Origin: Rubrobacter indicoceani
GTDB taxonomy: Bacteria > Actinomycetota > Rubrobacteria > Rubrobacterales > Rubrobacteraceae
Direction of reading: 5' to 3'
Length of the DNA: 64,000 nt
Assembly: GCF_003568865.1 (NCBI RefSeq)
Contig: NZ_CP031115.1
Span: 2,790,001-2,854,000 of the forward strand
In this document: positions 44,458 to 53,939 of the stretch, piece by piece
Layout of the letters: every line of letters starts with the position of its first letter
Numbering within the stretch: the first letter of the stretch is position 1
Notes under the pieces: generated by a model
What the model saw: only the letters and a program-made list of their open reading frames with translations
Database searches by the model: none
Told to the model about the DNA's origin: nothing
Made by a program: the position numbers and the translations under genes

Positions 44458-45405
44458 CTAGCTGAAAGTCCCGGCGTCCACTCGCACGGTGTCCTTTGCG
44501 GCGAAGTACTCGCTTATGTACTTCTCACCCTCATCGCAGAAAAGGGTGACGACGTTCTCCAGGTCCGGGTAGCCCTCCCGGACGCGCTTCGCCGCCAAGA
44601 GGTTTGCTCCGCTCGACGGTCCGACGAAGAGACCGTACCCTCGTGCAAGACGGCGCATCTCCTCGACGGCCTCTTCGGAGTTTATAGACAGGGTGTCGTT
44701 GACGAGATCGCTGTGTCTGACGAAGATGCCGGGTACAAAGCCGTCGGAGATGCCTTCGATCAGGTGCTTGCCGACCTCGCCGCAGAGGATGGTGCAGGAC
44801 TCGTCCGGCTCCATCGCGAAGAGTCGGACGTTCGGGTTGATCTCCCGGAAGGCCTGACCGACCCCGATCAAGGTCCCCCCGGTTCCGACGCCCATCACGA
44901 GCGCGTCCGGAACCACGCCTTCCGGGAGCTGGGAGAGGATCTCCGGCCCCAGCCAGGTCCGGTTCTCCTCGACGTTCCATTCGTTCTCGAACTGCGAGGG
45001 ACAGAAGAAGCCGGGCCGTTGTCCAAGCTCTCTTGCTTTTTCGAGCGCGATGTTCACGTGGAAGTCCCCGACGTGCAGCACTTCGGCACCGAAGGCGCGG
45101 CTGATGGCGACGCGCTCGCCGCTGAGCCCCTCCGGCATCACGACGAGCATCCGGTAGCCCTTCACGGCGGCGACCATGGAGAGAGCGTTGCCGGTGTTGC
45201 CGCTCGTTGCCTCCACTATGGTGTCGCCGGGCCTCAGCAGACCCTCACGCTCGGCGCGCTCGACCATATATCTGGCGATACGGGCCTTCACCGAGCCCGA
45301 AGGGTTCAGGTACTCCAGCTTGCAGTAGATATCCTCGACCTCCAAAAGCGGTGTGTCGCCTATAGCGTCAAGGATGCTTCCGGCTGCCGGGTTCTTGTTC
45401 TTCAC
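44458..45405 (-). CDS. cysM: cysteine synthase family PLP enzyme
   Basis: 315 residues. PLP-dependent beta-replacement enzyme making cysteine from O-acetylserine (or O-phosphoserine) and a sulfur donor. PLP lysine in NPSGSVKARIA, phosphate loop GVGTGGTLIG, and substrate loop TSGNTGNALSM are present. N terminus is short, as in CysM-type proteins. Upstream of the gcv riboswitch on the same strand. CysK-like, CysM-like and CBS-like specificity cannot be separated by eye. Confidence 0.85.
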   Translation of the reverse strand: MKNKNPAAGSILDAIGDTPLLEVEDIYCKLEYLNPSGSVKARIARYMVERAEREGLLRPGDTIVEATSGNTGNALSMVAAVKGYRMLVVMPEGLSGERVAISRAFGAEVLHVGDFHVNIALEKARELGQRPGFFCPSQFENEWNVEENRTWLGPEILSQLPEGVVPDALVMGVGTGGTLIGVGQAFREINPNVRLFAMEPDESCTILCGEVGKHLIEGISDGFVPGIFVRHSDLVNDTLSINSEEAVEEMRRLARGYGLFVGPSSGANLLAAKRVREGYPDLENVVTLFCDEGEKYISEYFAAKDTVRVDAGTFS

Positions 45406-45585
45406 AACTCCTCCCCTGGTTCCGTTTGTACATCTTTACCGCTGAGCGCCGCGCCCTGCGATGGAAATCGTTGCCCAGCAAAGGTGAGATCTCCACCGTG
45501 AAGAGCAACGTCAGGGAGCCGCATGTGGTCCCCCAGATCGCCTAAGGACTCCGGCCGAGTGAAGTCCGGGTCACCTTCTGTTTCC

Positions 45586-46353
45586 TTACTCCGGCGTTAC
45601 ATATGCTCCCGCAAGACCGCCGTCTACAAGGAACGTCGAGGCGTTCACGTAGGACGATTCGTCGGAGGCGAGGAATAATGCGGCGTTTGAGATCTCCCGC
45701 GCCTCCGCGAACCGGCCCATCGGCAGATGTACGAGCCGCCGCTTTGCCTTCTCGGGGTCGGCGGCAAACAGCTCTTGCAGGAGCGGCGTGTTCACCGGGC
45801 CCGGGCAGAGCGCGTTGACCCGCACGCCCTGCCGAGCGAACTGCACCCCGAGCTCCCGGCTCATCGCGAGCACCCCGCCCTTTGAAGCCGTGTAGGAGAT
45901 CTGGGACGTAGCCGCCCCCATCACCGCCACGAAGGAGGCCGTGTTTATGACCGAACCGCCGCCCCGCTTCAGCAGATATGGGATGCCGTACTTGCAGCAC
46001 AGATACACCGATTTCAGGTTGACGTTCTGTACCCGCTCCCAGGCATCCTCCTCCGTTTCAAGGATCGAGTCGTCGTCCGGGGGGCTGATCCCGGCGTTGT
46101 TGAAGAGCACGTCTATACCGCCGAAGCGTTCGGCGGTCTTGGAGTACATCCGCTTTACGTCGGCTGCCTTTGTAACGTCAGCGTGTACGTAGAGTCCCTC
46201 CGCAAGCGCGGCGACTTCCCTGCCCGGCTCGTCGCTCAGGTCCACGACCGTTACCCTCGCCCCCTCTTCTGCGAACCGGACCGCCGCCTCGCGCCCTATG
46301 CCGCTCGAACCACCCGTAACGACCGCGACCTTGCCCTCGAGCCTACCGGCCAA
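45586..46353 (-). CDS. SDR-family oxidoreductase, possible amino-alcohol dehydrogenase
   Basis: 255 residues, classical short-chain dehydrogenase. NAD-binding TGGSSGIGREAAVRF, NNAGIS, and catalytic Ser-Tyr-Lys with YTASKGG are present. Database names for such proteins are often 3-oxoacyl-ACP reductase, but it is the last gene of the permease/ligase/hydrolase operon and overlaps the aldehyde dehydrogenase start by 11 bases. Here it may oxidise the hydroxyl of a gamma-glutamylated amino alcohol; that is inferred from context. Confidence 0.85.
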   Translation of the reverse strand: MAGRLEGKVAVVTGGSSGIGREAAVRFAEEGARVTVVDLSDEPGREVAALAEGLYVHADVTKAADVKRMYSKTAERFGGIDVLFNNAGISPPDDDSILETEEDAWERVQNVNLKSVYLCCKYGIPYLLKRGGGSVINTASFVAVMGAATSQISYTASKGGVLAMSRELGVQFARQGVRVNALCPGPVNTPLLQELFAADPEKAKRRLVHLPMGRFAEAREISNAALFLASDESSYVNASTFLVDGGLAGAYVTPE

Positions 46354-47725
46354 CCTGATCCTCCTCCGTGCTGAAGTAGACGTTCTTGACCTCGGTGTAG
46401 TGCTCCAGAGCGCGGGGCCCTAGCTCCCGCCCGATCCCCGACTGCTTGAAGCCTCCGAACGGCGTCGCGACTCGCACCGATGTGTTGGAATTAACAGACA
46501 ATACCCCCGTCTCGACAGCGCGGGCGACCCGGAGCGCCTTCGCCCCGTTCGTGGTCCAGACGGAGCCGGAGAGGCCGTAGACCGTTTCGTTGGCGAGCCG
46601 TACGGCGTCGTCCTCGTCTTTGAAGGGGATCACGGCCACGACCGGTCCGAAGACCTCCTCCCGGGCGACGCGGTCGCTGTTCGACACCGGGGCCAGCACC
46701 GTCGGCGGAAACCAGAACCCGGGACCCTCGGGGGCCGCTCCCCGGAACGCAACCGGAGCGTCCTCCGGGACAAAGGAGGCGACCTTCTCGCGGTGAGAAG
46801 CGGAGATCAAAGGTCCCATCTCGGTCTTTTCCGAGGCCGGGTCCCCGACCCTAACCGCTTTCACGGCCCGCTCGAAGTGGGACATGAACTCGTCCATCGC
46901 GCTCCGCTCGACAAGGATACGGCTTCTGGCGCAGCAGTCCTGCCCGGCGTTCCCGAGAAAGGCCGGGGGCGCGGCGGCGGCCGCCCTTTCGAGGTCGGCG
47001 TCGGCGAAGACTATGTTCGCGGACTTGCCGCCGAGCTCCAGCGTCACGCGCTTTATGGTCTTCGAGGCGGCGGCCATGATGCCTCGTCCCACCTCCGTCG
47101 AGCCGGTGAAGGCCACCTTCGCCACGTCCTCGTGTTCGACTAGCCGTTGCCCGACCGTTCTGCCCGGCCCCACGACGACGTTTACCACGCCCTCCGGCAG
47201 CCCGGCTTCAAGGGCGATGCGATCGAACTCGATGGCCGAGAGCGGGGTCAGTTCGGCGGGTTTCAGGACGAGCGTGTTCCCGGCGGCGAGGGCGGGGGCC
47301 ATCTTCCAGCTTGCGATGGTCAGGGGGAAGTTCCACGGAACGATAAGCGCGACCACCCCGAGCGGCTCCCGAAAGGTCATGTCTATGCCGCCCGAGACGG
47401 GGATGGTCTCCCCGAGGTTCCGCTCCGGCATCCCGGCGTAGTAGTGGAAGGTCTCCGCGACCATCCCCATCTCGCCCCGGGCGTCGCTGATGGGTTTGCC
47501 GGTATTCCGGGATTCGAGTTGCGCGAGGCTCTCCCGCTCTCGGTCGAGCGCGTCCGCGAGGCGGCGGAGCATCCGGCTCCTCTCCGCCGGTTCGACGGCC
47601 CGCCACTTCGGGAACGCGGCCTTTGCCCGGGCGACGGCGGCGTCCGCGTCGGCCACGGTCGCCGGCTCAAGGCCCCGTAGCATCCTTCCGGTAGCGGGGT
47701 TTACGACTTCCAGCATCTCAGACAA
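46343..47725 (-). CDS. aldehyde dehydrogenase, gamma-glutamyl-aminoaldehyde type
   Basis: 460-residue ALDH. General-base segment LELGGKSANIVF, catalytic Cys in GNAGQDCCARSRI, and C-terminal PFGGFKQSGIGRELG are present. Similar to betaine-aldehyde and PuuC-type enzymes. In the proposed pathway it turns a gamma-glutamyl aminoaldehyde into the acid. Starts 36 bases after the hydrolase gene and overlaps the SDR gene. Confidence 0.87.
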   Translation of the reverse strand: MSEMLEVVNPATGRMLRGLEPATVADADAAVARAKAAFPKWRAVEPAERSRMLRRLADALDRERESLAQLESRNTGKPISDARGEMGMVAETFHYYAGMPERNLGETIPVSGGIDMTFREPLGVVALIVPWNFPLTIASWKMAPALAAGNTLVLKPAELTPLSAIEFDRIALEAGLPEGVVNVVVGPGRTVGQRLVEHEDVAKVAFTGSTEVGRGIMAAASKTIKRVTLELGGKSANIVFADADLERAAAAAPPAFLGNAGQDCCARSRILVERSAMDEFMSHFERAVKAVRVGDPASEKTEMGPLISASHREKVASFVPEDAPVAFRGAAPEGPGFWFPPTVLAPVSNSDRVAREEVFGPVVAVIPFKDEDDAVRLANETVYGLSGSVWTTNGAKALRVARAVETGVLSVNSNTSVRVATPFGGFKQSGIGRELGPRALEHYTEVKNVYFSTEEDQVGR

Positions 47726-47761
47726 GCGCGACTCCTTCTAAAGGTCCAAGGTTGGTACGGC

Positions 47762-48502
47762 CTACGATTTTCGTTTCCTTGCGGCCCGCACGAGGGCGGC
47801 TATAAGCCTGCTCTTCTCGTCCTCCTCCGGGTGCCACAGAACCCCGAGCATGAACTCGCGCCCGGGATCCTCCACGGCCTCCACCGTGCCGTCCAGCGTC
47901 GCGGTCGCGGTTGCGGTCAGCCCCTCGCCGACCACGCTCACCCCCTGGTGGTGGCACGATTTAACCGCTTCGGTACCGGACTCCGAGGCGGTTGCGGCGG
48001 CGAGGGAGCCTTCCGTCACGCGTACGTCGTGGTCGGTGAACGTACCGCGCTCGCGGTGGGCTTCGTGGCCGACGACATCCGGGAGGTGCTGGTGGAGGGT
48101 TCCGCCGTAGGCGAGGTTTATAACCTGCATCCCCCGGCAGACGCCGAGCGTCGGGAGGCCGAGCTCGGCGGCGCGGCGAGCCAGCGCAAGCTCGTAGGCG
48201 TCGCGCTCCGGGTTGACGTTCTTTGTCTCGGGGTGGCGCGTCTGGCCGTAGAGGGCCGGGTCGATATCGCCGGCTCCGCCCGAGATCACAAGCGCGTCGA
48301 GCATCCCCAGAAGCTCCGCGGGGTCTTCCGTGTCCCCGGCGTTCGCAACGAGCAGCACGGGCCTTCCTCCGGCCCGCAAAACGGAATCGGTGTAGTTCAG
48401 CGAGGCGATGGCGGCCCGCACGTCGCGCCACGGACCGTAGCTTATGCTCTCTACCGCCGCCGTAATCCCAACGGTCGGTCGCCCGTTCGGAAGGCGTCTC
48501 AC
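47762..48502 (-). CDS. gamma-glutamyl hydrolase, PuuD-like class I GATase
   Basis: 246 residues from GTG at 48502, five bases after the ligase stop; the longer frame upstream lies in the ligase gene. Class I glutamine-amidotransferase fold: nucleophile Cys122 in GVCRGMQVINLAYGG, and the His/Glu pair in LGVLWHPEED. PuuD releases the gamma-glutamyl group from gamma-glutamyl-GABA. In this operon the substrate may be another gamma-glutamyl amino acid. Confidence 0.88.
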   Translation of the reverse strand: MRRLPNGRPTVGITAAVESISYGPWRDVRAAIASLNYTDSVLRAGGRPVLLVANAGDTEDPAELLGMLDALVISGGAGDIDPALYGQTRHPETKNVNPERDAYELALARRAAELGLPTLGVCRGMQVINLAYGGTLHQHLPDVVGHEAHRERGTFTDHDVRVTEGSLAAATASESGTEAVKSCHHQGVSVVGEGLTATATATLDGTVEAVEDPGREFMLGVLWHPEEDEKSRLIAALVRAARKRKS

Positions 48503-48507
48503 CTGAC

Positions 48508-49881
48508 TCACAGACGCTCGAAGTTCCTGTAGCGCTCCCAGTCGGTGACGGCGGCCTCGAAGGCTTCGAGTTCGACGCGGGCGGCGTTGAGATAGTGCTC
48601 GACGACCTCGTCCCCGAAGGCCTCTCTGGCGACCGCGCTGGCCCCGAAGAGCTCCCTCGCGGCGGTCAGGGTCTTCGGGACCTCGGGTCTGTCGGAGTCG
48701 TAGGCGTTGCCCGAGCATTCCGGTTCGAGGGCCAGCTCGCTGTCCATACCATGCAGGCCCGAGGCGATCATGGCCGCGATCGAGAGGTACGGGTTTATGT
48801 CCCCGCCCGGCAGCCGGTTCTCGACGCGCAGCGAACCCCCGTGCCCGACGACGCGCAGCGAACAGGTCCGGTTGTCGTGACCCCAGGCGACCGCCGTCGG
48901 GGCAAACGAGCCCTTCGCGTACCGTTTGTACGAGTTGATGTTCGGGGCGAACATAAGCGTCATCTCCCGCAGGCACGCGACCTGCCCGGCGAGGAAGCGC
49001 TCGAAGGTCTCGGAGAAGCCGTGTCCCTCGCCGTCGGCAAAGACGGCCTCTCCCGCGTCGTCTCTGAGGCTCAGGTGGATGTGGCAGGAGTTGCCCTCAC
49101 GCTCGTCGTACTTCGGCATAAAAGTCAGGGAGCAGCCCATCTCCGAGGCTATCTCCTTTGCGCCGTTCTTGTAGACTGTGTGGCCGTCGGCGGTGGCGAG
49201 GGCCTCGTCGAACCTGAAGTTGATCTCATGCTGCCCGAAGTTGCACTCGCCCTTTGCGTCCTCGACCGCGAGCCCGGCCCCGGCCATCGAGTTGCGGATG
49301 CGACGGAGCAGCGGCTCGACTCGCGCCGTTCCGAGCATCGAGTAGTCCACGTTGTAGTGGTTTGCCGGGGTCAGATCGCGGTAGCCGTGACGCCACGCGT
49401 CCTCGTAGGAGTCCCGGAAGACGATGAACTCCAGCTCCGTCCCGACGAACGCCTTGAGGCCGCGCTCCGCGAGGCGGTCGAGCTGCCGGCGAAGAATCTG
49501 ACGCGGCGAGGCTACGACGGGCGAGCCGTCGGGCCAGACGATGTCGCACATGACAAGGGCCGTGCCGTCCTGCCATGGCACGCGCCGGAGCGTCTCGAGG
49601 TCCGGCTTGAAGACAAAGTCCCCGTAGCCGCGCTCCCAGCTGCTCATGGCGAAGCCCTCCACCGTGTTCATGTCCACGTCAACGGCGAGCAGGTAGTTGC
49701 AGCCCTCCGCGTCGTGCTCGACGACCTCTTCAAGAAAGTGGGTCGCGGTCAGTCGTTTGCCCTGAAGCCGGCCCTGCATGTCCGCGATGCAGAGCAGCAC
49801 CGTGTCTATCTTTCCGGCCTCGACCTCGGTGCGCAGCCGGTCGAGGTTCAGCTTGCCCGACTTTGTCTTCTCCAAGGTCAT
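48508..49881 (-). CDS. glutamine-synthetase-like gamma-glutamyl-amine ligase
   Basis: 457 residues, the PuuA/GlnA3/GlnA4 group, not the nitrogen-assimilation enzyme: the N terminus and length differ, and it sits with catabolic partners. ATP and metal motifs are present: GTELEFIVF, GECNFGQHEINF, NSCHIHLSLRD, and NRLPGGDINPYLSIAAM. These ligases join glutamate to an amine. The Streptomyces GlnA4 is known to act on ethanolamine, and PuuA on putrescine. Overlaps the permease stop as ATGA. Confidence 0.88.
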   Translation of the reverse strand: MTLEKTKSGKLNLDRLRTEVEAGKIDTVLLCIADMQGRLQGKRLTATHFLEEVVEHDAEGCNYLLAVDVDMNTVEGFAMSSWERGYGDFVFKPDLETLRRVPWQDGTALVMCDIVWPDGSPVVASPRQILRRQLDRLAERGLKAFVGTELEFIVFRDSYEDAWRHGYRDLTPANHYNVDYSMLGTARVEPLLRRIRNSMAGAGLAVEDAKGECNFGQHEINFRFDEALATADGHTVYKNGAKEIASEMGCSLTFMPKYDEREGNSCHIHLSLRDDAGEAVFADGEGHGFSETFERFLAGQVACLREMTLMFAPNINSYKRYAKGSFAPTAVAWGHDNRTCSLRVVGHGGSLRVENRLPGGDINPYLSIAAMIASGLHGMDSELALEPECSGNAYDSDRPEVPKTLTAARELFGASAVAREAFGDEVVEHYLNAARVELEAFEAAVTDWERYRNFERL

Positions 49882-51362
49882 ACTTTCCTCCCGGTTTTAG
49901 CGGTCGAAGCTTCGGCGTTGCTCCCGGCAAGCTCGGACTCGGCGGCCTGTATCGCGGCGAACTCCTCCTCCGGTGCGCGCCCGACGAGGTGGCGTCGACT
50001 GTAGAGCAGGAAGTAGAGCAGGAACAGCACGTAGACCCCGACCATGAACAGGGCGGCCCTCGGGTCCACGATAAAGGTCGCCACGACCGCAAGGACGGCC
50101 AGCACGAGGGCGACGCCGGAGGTAAATGTTCCGCCGGGCGTGCGGTACGGGCGTTCAAGGTCCGGCTCGCGCCTTCTGAGGATGATGTGCGAGATCATCA
50201 TCAGGGCGTAGCTGACCGTCGCCCCGAAGACGGCGATGTTTATGAGCAGCGCGCCGTCGTTGGTCAGGGAGAGCAGGAACCCGATGATGCCCGGCACTAT
50301 GAGGGCGACGAACGGCGTCCGGCGGCTCCCGGTCAGCGAGAGGACGCGAGGCAGGTATCCGGCCCGCGAGAGGGCGAAGGTCTGGCGCGAGTAGGCGAAG
50401 ATTATCGAGAAAAACGAGGCGATAAGGCCCGCAAGCCCCACGATGTTTATAAAGCCGGAGAGGAAGTTGGACCCGCCGTAGGCCGCAGCGACCGCCTCGA
50501 CGAGCGGATTACCGGACTCCTGAATCGCCGAGGAACCGGACGCGCCGGGGCCGAAGACAAGGATAAGCGCGGCGAAGACGAGCAAGACCGACATGCCCCC
50601 GATCAGACCTCGCGGCATGTCGCGCTCGGGGTTTCGCGTCTCCTCGGCGGCGAGCGGGACGCCCTCTATGGCGAGGAAGAACCAGATGGCATACGGCAGC
50701 GCGGCCCAGATGCCGAAGTACCCGAACGGAAGAAACGAACTCGCCCCCGCCGCCCCCGTCGGCGCGATGTCGAAGAGGTTCGAGACGCTGAAGAGCGGGA
50801 CCATCCCGATGATGAACGCGACGAGCGCGACCGCCGCAACGGCCGTTATAGCGAACGTCAGCTTCAACGCCTCACCCACGCCGTAGATGTGGATGCCGAT
50901 AAAGACGGCGTAGGCGAGCAGAAAAACAATCGGCCCCCCGAATCCGATGAGCGACTCCACGTACGCCCCGATGAAGGTGGCGATAGCCGCCGGGGCGATG
51001 GCGTACTCGATAAGGATGGCGGTCCCGGTCGCGAAGCCGCCAAGAGGCCCCATCGCGCGTCGGGCGAAGCCGTATCCGCCGCCGGCGGTCGGGATCATGG
51101 ACGACATCTCCGCCAACGAAAACACCATCGCCGTGTACATGAGGGCCATGAGGATGGTCGCGATGAAAAGCCCGCCCCAGCCCCCCTCGGCCAGCCCGAA
51201 GTTCCAACCGGCGAAGTCCCCGGAGATAACGTAGGCGACCCCGAGCCCGGCGAGCAAAACCCAGCCCGCCGCCCCGCGCTTCAGCTGCCGCTTCTCCAGA
51301 TAGTCGTCCCCGACGTTCTCGTCGTAGCCCACGCCCCGCGCAGACCTGTTCCCACCATCCAA
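49878..51362 (-). CDS. APC permease, ethanolamine-permease-like
   Basis: 494 residues from a TTG at 51362, which has AAGGAGG upstream; an earlier, longer frame is not supported. About twelve membrane helices. The loop EETRNPERDMPRG is a hallmark of the APC superfamily, and the N-terminal half (YVISGDFAGWNFGLAEGGWGG) resembles ethanolamine permeases. First gene of the five-gene operon and divergent from the GntR/UTRA regulator. Confidence 0.85.
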   Translation of the reverse strand: MDGGNRSARGVGYDENVGDDYLEKRQLKRGAAGWVLLAGLGVAYVISGDFAGWNFGLAEGGWGGLFIATILMALMYTAMVFSLAEMSSMIPTAGGGYGFARRAMGPLGGFATGTAILIEYAIAPAAIATFIGAYVESLIGFGGPIVFLLAYAVFIGIHIYGVGEALKLTFAITAVAAVALVAFIIGMVPLFSVSNLFDIAPTGAAGASSFLPFGYFGIWAALPYAIWFFLAIEGVPLAAEETRNPERDMPRGLIGGMSVLLVFAALILVFGPGASGSSAIQESGNPLVEAVAAAYGGSNFLSGFINIVGLAGLIASFFSIIFAYSRQTFALSRAGYLPRVLSLTGSRRTPFVALIVPGIIGFLLSLTNDGALLINIAVFGATVSYALMMISHIILRRREPDLERPYRTPGGTFTSGVALVLAVLAVVATFIVDPRAALFMVGVYVLFLLYFLLYSRRHLVGRAPEEEFAAIQAAESELAGSNAEASTAKTGRKV

Positions 51363-51530
51363 GACCCGATACCTCCTTATCCGAAGCCCGCCTCGTGTGC
51401 TTTCGCCGCCCGAACCGCTAGATACTTCCGGCACGATAGCGCGTACAAATTTGTCCGTCAAGTTGGCGGGGCGTGTAACATTGGCCTGTGCGGAGACGGG
51501 AGGTAAGACATCCGGGAGACAAGCGGGCGG

Positions 51531-52286
51531 TTGGAGCGTTACGGCGGCGGGGCTCGGGACCTGCTCTACGTAAAGGTGGAGCGGAGCCTTGAAGATCTGC
51601 TTGTGCGGGGGCGATACAAGGTCGGGGACCGGCTGCCGCCGGAGATGCGGCTGGTGGAGGAGCTGGAAGTCTCGCGGGCGACGGTGAGGGCCGGGCTCGC
51701 GCGGCTCGAAGGTCGGGGGCTGGTGGAGCGGCGGCAGGGGAGCGGGACATTCCTTGCGCGGGTGCCGGAGGGCGTGAGGCTCACCAACGGGCTGGAGCGG
51801 CTGGAGACGTACTCCGTGCAGGCCCGGAGGCTCGGTCTTGCGCTGGGGAGTCGGGACGTTATGGTGGAGGCGGGCGAGATGACGGCGAAGGAGGCCCGGA
51901 CGCTTGAGGCGGTCGGGGGGCGGGTGGTTCGGGTATCGCGGGTTCTGCTGGTGGACGGCGAGGCGGCGGCCTGGATGTACGATCTCGTCCCGGAGGCCGT
52001 GATACCGGCCGGGGAGATCGAGCGGCGATTCCGGGCGGATGAGATGGTACTCGACCTCCTGATCCGGTCCGGCGTCGGCGTCGAGTACAGCGAGCTCCAT
52101 ATAGACACCGAGATGCTAGAGCCCGATGTGGAGATCGGGGCCGCGCTCGAAGTAGGCTCCCCCGTAGCGGCCCTCTCCCTCACGGAGACTATGTACCTAG
52201 GCGGCGGGCGTCCGGTTCAGCATTCGCGCAACATCTTCCTCCCCGGGAGCCTCGACCTGCGCGTCGTACGGGAGATACTAGACTAG
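51531..52286 (+). CDS. GntR-family regulator, HutC/UTRA type
   Basis: 251 residues. N-terminal GntR winged helix (LLVRGRYKVGDRLPPEMRLVEELEVSRATVRAGLARLEGRGLVERRQGSGTF is the region; key part EELEVSRATVRAGL) and a C-terminal UTRA ligand domain (EYSELHIDTEMLE...GSPVAALSLTETMYLGGGRPVQHSRNIFLP region). Start is TTG at 51531. It faces the permease operon across 168 bases and is the obvious candidate regulator. UTRA domains bind small metabolites. Confidence 0.88.
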   Translation: MERYGGGARDLLYVKVERSLEDLLVRGRYKVGDRLPPEMRLVEELEVSRATVRAGLARLEGRGLVERRQGSGTFLARVPEGVRLTNGLERLETYSVQARRLGLALGSRDVMVEAGEMTAKEARTLEAVGGRVVRVSRVLLVDGEAAAWMYDLVPEAVIPAGEIERRFRADEMVLDLLIRSGVGVEYSELHIDTEMLEPDVEIGAALEVGSPVAALSLTETMYLGGGRPVQHSRNIFLPGSLDLRVVREILD

Positions 52287-52307
52287 CCCGGAACAAGAAA
52301 AGGGGGT

Positions 52308-52652
52308 ATGAAGGTGGATGAGATCGGCTTCGAGGACTTCATGAAGGTGGATATCCGGGTCGGGGAGGTTGTCGAGGCCGAGCCGTTCCCGGAGGCGAGA
52401 GTACCGGCGATCAAGCTGAAAATAGACTTCGGCCCGGAGGTCGGAGAGAGACAGACCTCGGCGCAGCTTACGGCTCATTACTCCGCCGATTCGCTTGTCG
52501 GGAGGCGCGTCGTGGCGGTCGTCAACTTCCCGCCGAAGCGCATCGCGGGTTTCAGGAGCGAGGTGCTGGTGCTTGGGGTGCCGGACGGAGAGGACGAGGT
52601 GGTTCTGCTCGCGCCGGACTCAGAGGTTCCGGTGGGTGGGCGGGTGTTCTAG
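52308..52652 (+). CDS. csaA: tRNA-binding protein CsaA
   Basis: 114 residues, a stand-alone OB-fold tRNA-binding domain. Seen: FMKVDIRVGEVVEAEPFPEA, KLKIDFG, VVAVVNFPPKRIAGFRSEVLVLG, and VGGRVF. CsaA was described as a chaperone-like tRNA-binding protein. It follows the GntR gene by 21 bases with AAAGGGGG before the ATG. Confidence 0.92.
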   Translation: MKVDEIGFEDFMKVDIRVGEVVEAEPFPEARVPAIKLKIDFGPEVGERQTSAQLTAHYSADSLVGRRVVAVVNFPPKRIAGFRSEVLVLGVPDGEDEVVLLAPDSEVPVGGRVF

Positions 52653-52780
52653 AAATATTAAAGTAAGGCTCGACGGCGTCCGATAAACTCCTCTTGTAGA
52701 GAGAGAATGCCTGGCGGCGGTCGGTCTACGGGAGGCCGGTGCCCGGCGGTGGTTCTGGCAGCGGGAATAGAGAGTGAGAC

Positions 52781-53878
52781 ATGAGCGGTTGCAGCCATTG
52801 CGAGGCGAACCCGGAAGTCATGACAGACGGGGGCATTCTTCATCTCGCCACGTCTATCGGACACACGAGCACAAAGATCCGGGGTCTGCTTGAAGAGTTG
52901 AACCTGAAGTTCTGGAAGCTCGACGGGGGTGACGTACTATGCGCGGACCTCGAGTACCGGGACCTCCCCGGTTTCAGCCGAAAAATCCGGGAAAACCTCG
53001 GCCCCGGTGAGCTGCATGATACGCGCACGCTCTATATGAAGCGCGGCAGCGAGGTAGGAGCTTCGGACCTCGCGCGGGTGAAGACGCTCGGCGCGTTCAC
53101 CGCCTCCGTCGAGGCCGTCTGGCTGAAGGAGATGATGGAGGCCGACCGCCTGACGACCCATTTTCAGCCGATCATAAACACCGGGAACGGTCGGGTCTTC
53201 GCCTACGAGTGCCTTCTGCGCGGGATCGGGGAGGACGGAAACCTTGTCGCGCCGGGGCGTATCTTCGAGGCCGCCCGCGAAGCCGGGATGCTCTTCGACC
53301 TTGACCGGGCGGCGAGGATCAAAGCCATCGAGGAGGCCGCCCGCCACGATATGGACTCCTATGTCTTTATCAACTTCAACCCGACTTCTATCTACGATCC
53401 GGTCTACTGCCTGAAGAGCACGATGCAGGCGATAGAGCGCTCCGGCATAGACCGCTCGCGCATAGTCTTCGAGGTTACGGAGTCGGACGAAGTACGCGAT
53501 ACGGATCACCTCTACAACACCCTCGCTTTTTACCGGAACGCCGGTTTCAAGGTCGCTCTGGACGACCTCGGGGCGGGCTACAGTTCCCTGAACCTTCTCG
53601 CCCGCTTGAGGCCGGACTTCGTCAAGCTCGACATGTACCTCGCTCACGACGTAGAGAGCGACCCGTACAAGGCGATGGTCGCCAGCAGGCTCATGGACCT
53701 TGCCCGCGACCTCGAGGTGCGCATCGTCGCCGAAGGCATCGAGACCGAAGAGCAGTGGCGCTGGTTCCACAATGCCGGGGCAGACTTCATGCAGGGGTAC
53801 TTCTTTGCCCGGCCCGCCTCTCCGCCGCCCGTCCTTGATCTGAAGCCGTACGACCTCCGCGAAACCCGTAGCGCGTAG
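52781..53878 (+). CDS. EAL-domain protein, probable c-di-GMP phosphodiesterase
   Basis: 365 residues. An N-terminal segment of about 115 residues, unlike PAS or GGDEF, begins with CSHCEAN, a possible metal-binding pair. The EAL domain follows: FQPI (128-131), ECLLR (EAL position, 143-147), NFNPT, EVTES, DDLGAG, KLD and AEGIET, so the catalytic Glu, Asp and Lys residues are kept. Expected to hydrolyse cyclic di-GMP. No GGDEF partner is in the window. The gene stands just before the AIM24 gene. Confidence 0.88.
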   Translation: MSGCSHCEANPEVMTDGGILHLATSIGHTSTKIRGLLEELNLKFWKLDGGDVLCADLEYRDLPGFSRKIRENLGPGELHDTRTLYMKRGSEVGASDLARVKTLGAFTASVEAVWLKEMMEADRLTTHFQPIINTGNGRVFAYECLLRGIGEDGNLVAPGRIFEAAREAGMLFDLDRAARIKAIEEAARHDMDSYVFINFNPTSIYDPVYCLKSTMQAIERSGIDRSRIVFEVTESDEVRDTDHLYNTLAFYRNAGFKVALDDLGAGYSSLNLLARLRPDFVKLDMYLAHDVESDPYKAMVASRLMDLARDLEVRIVAEGIETEEQWRWFHNAGADFMQGYFFARPASPPPVLDLKPYDLRETRSA

Positions 53879-53939
53879 AGGCGTATACGAGTAGCATTCA
53901 AGCGTTCGCAAGGTGCAGCGGCCCAGCAGAGGAGGACAC

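Noticed and set aside
49863-51506. 547-codon plus-strand frame over the permease gene
   Set aside because: Charged, Arg/Asp/Gly-rich shadow of a membrane protein on the other strand.
51363-52100. Longer start for the permease gene
   Set aside because: The extension runs opposite the GntR gene and lacks permease sequence; TTG at 51362 has a proper ribosome site.
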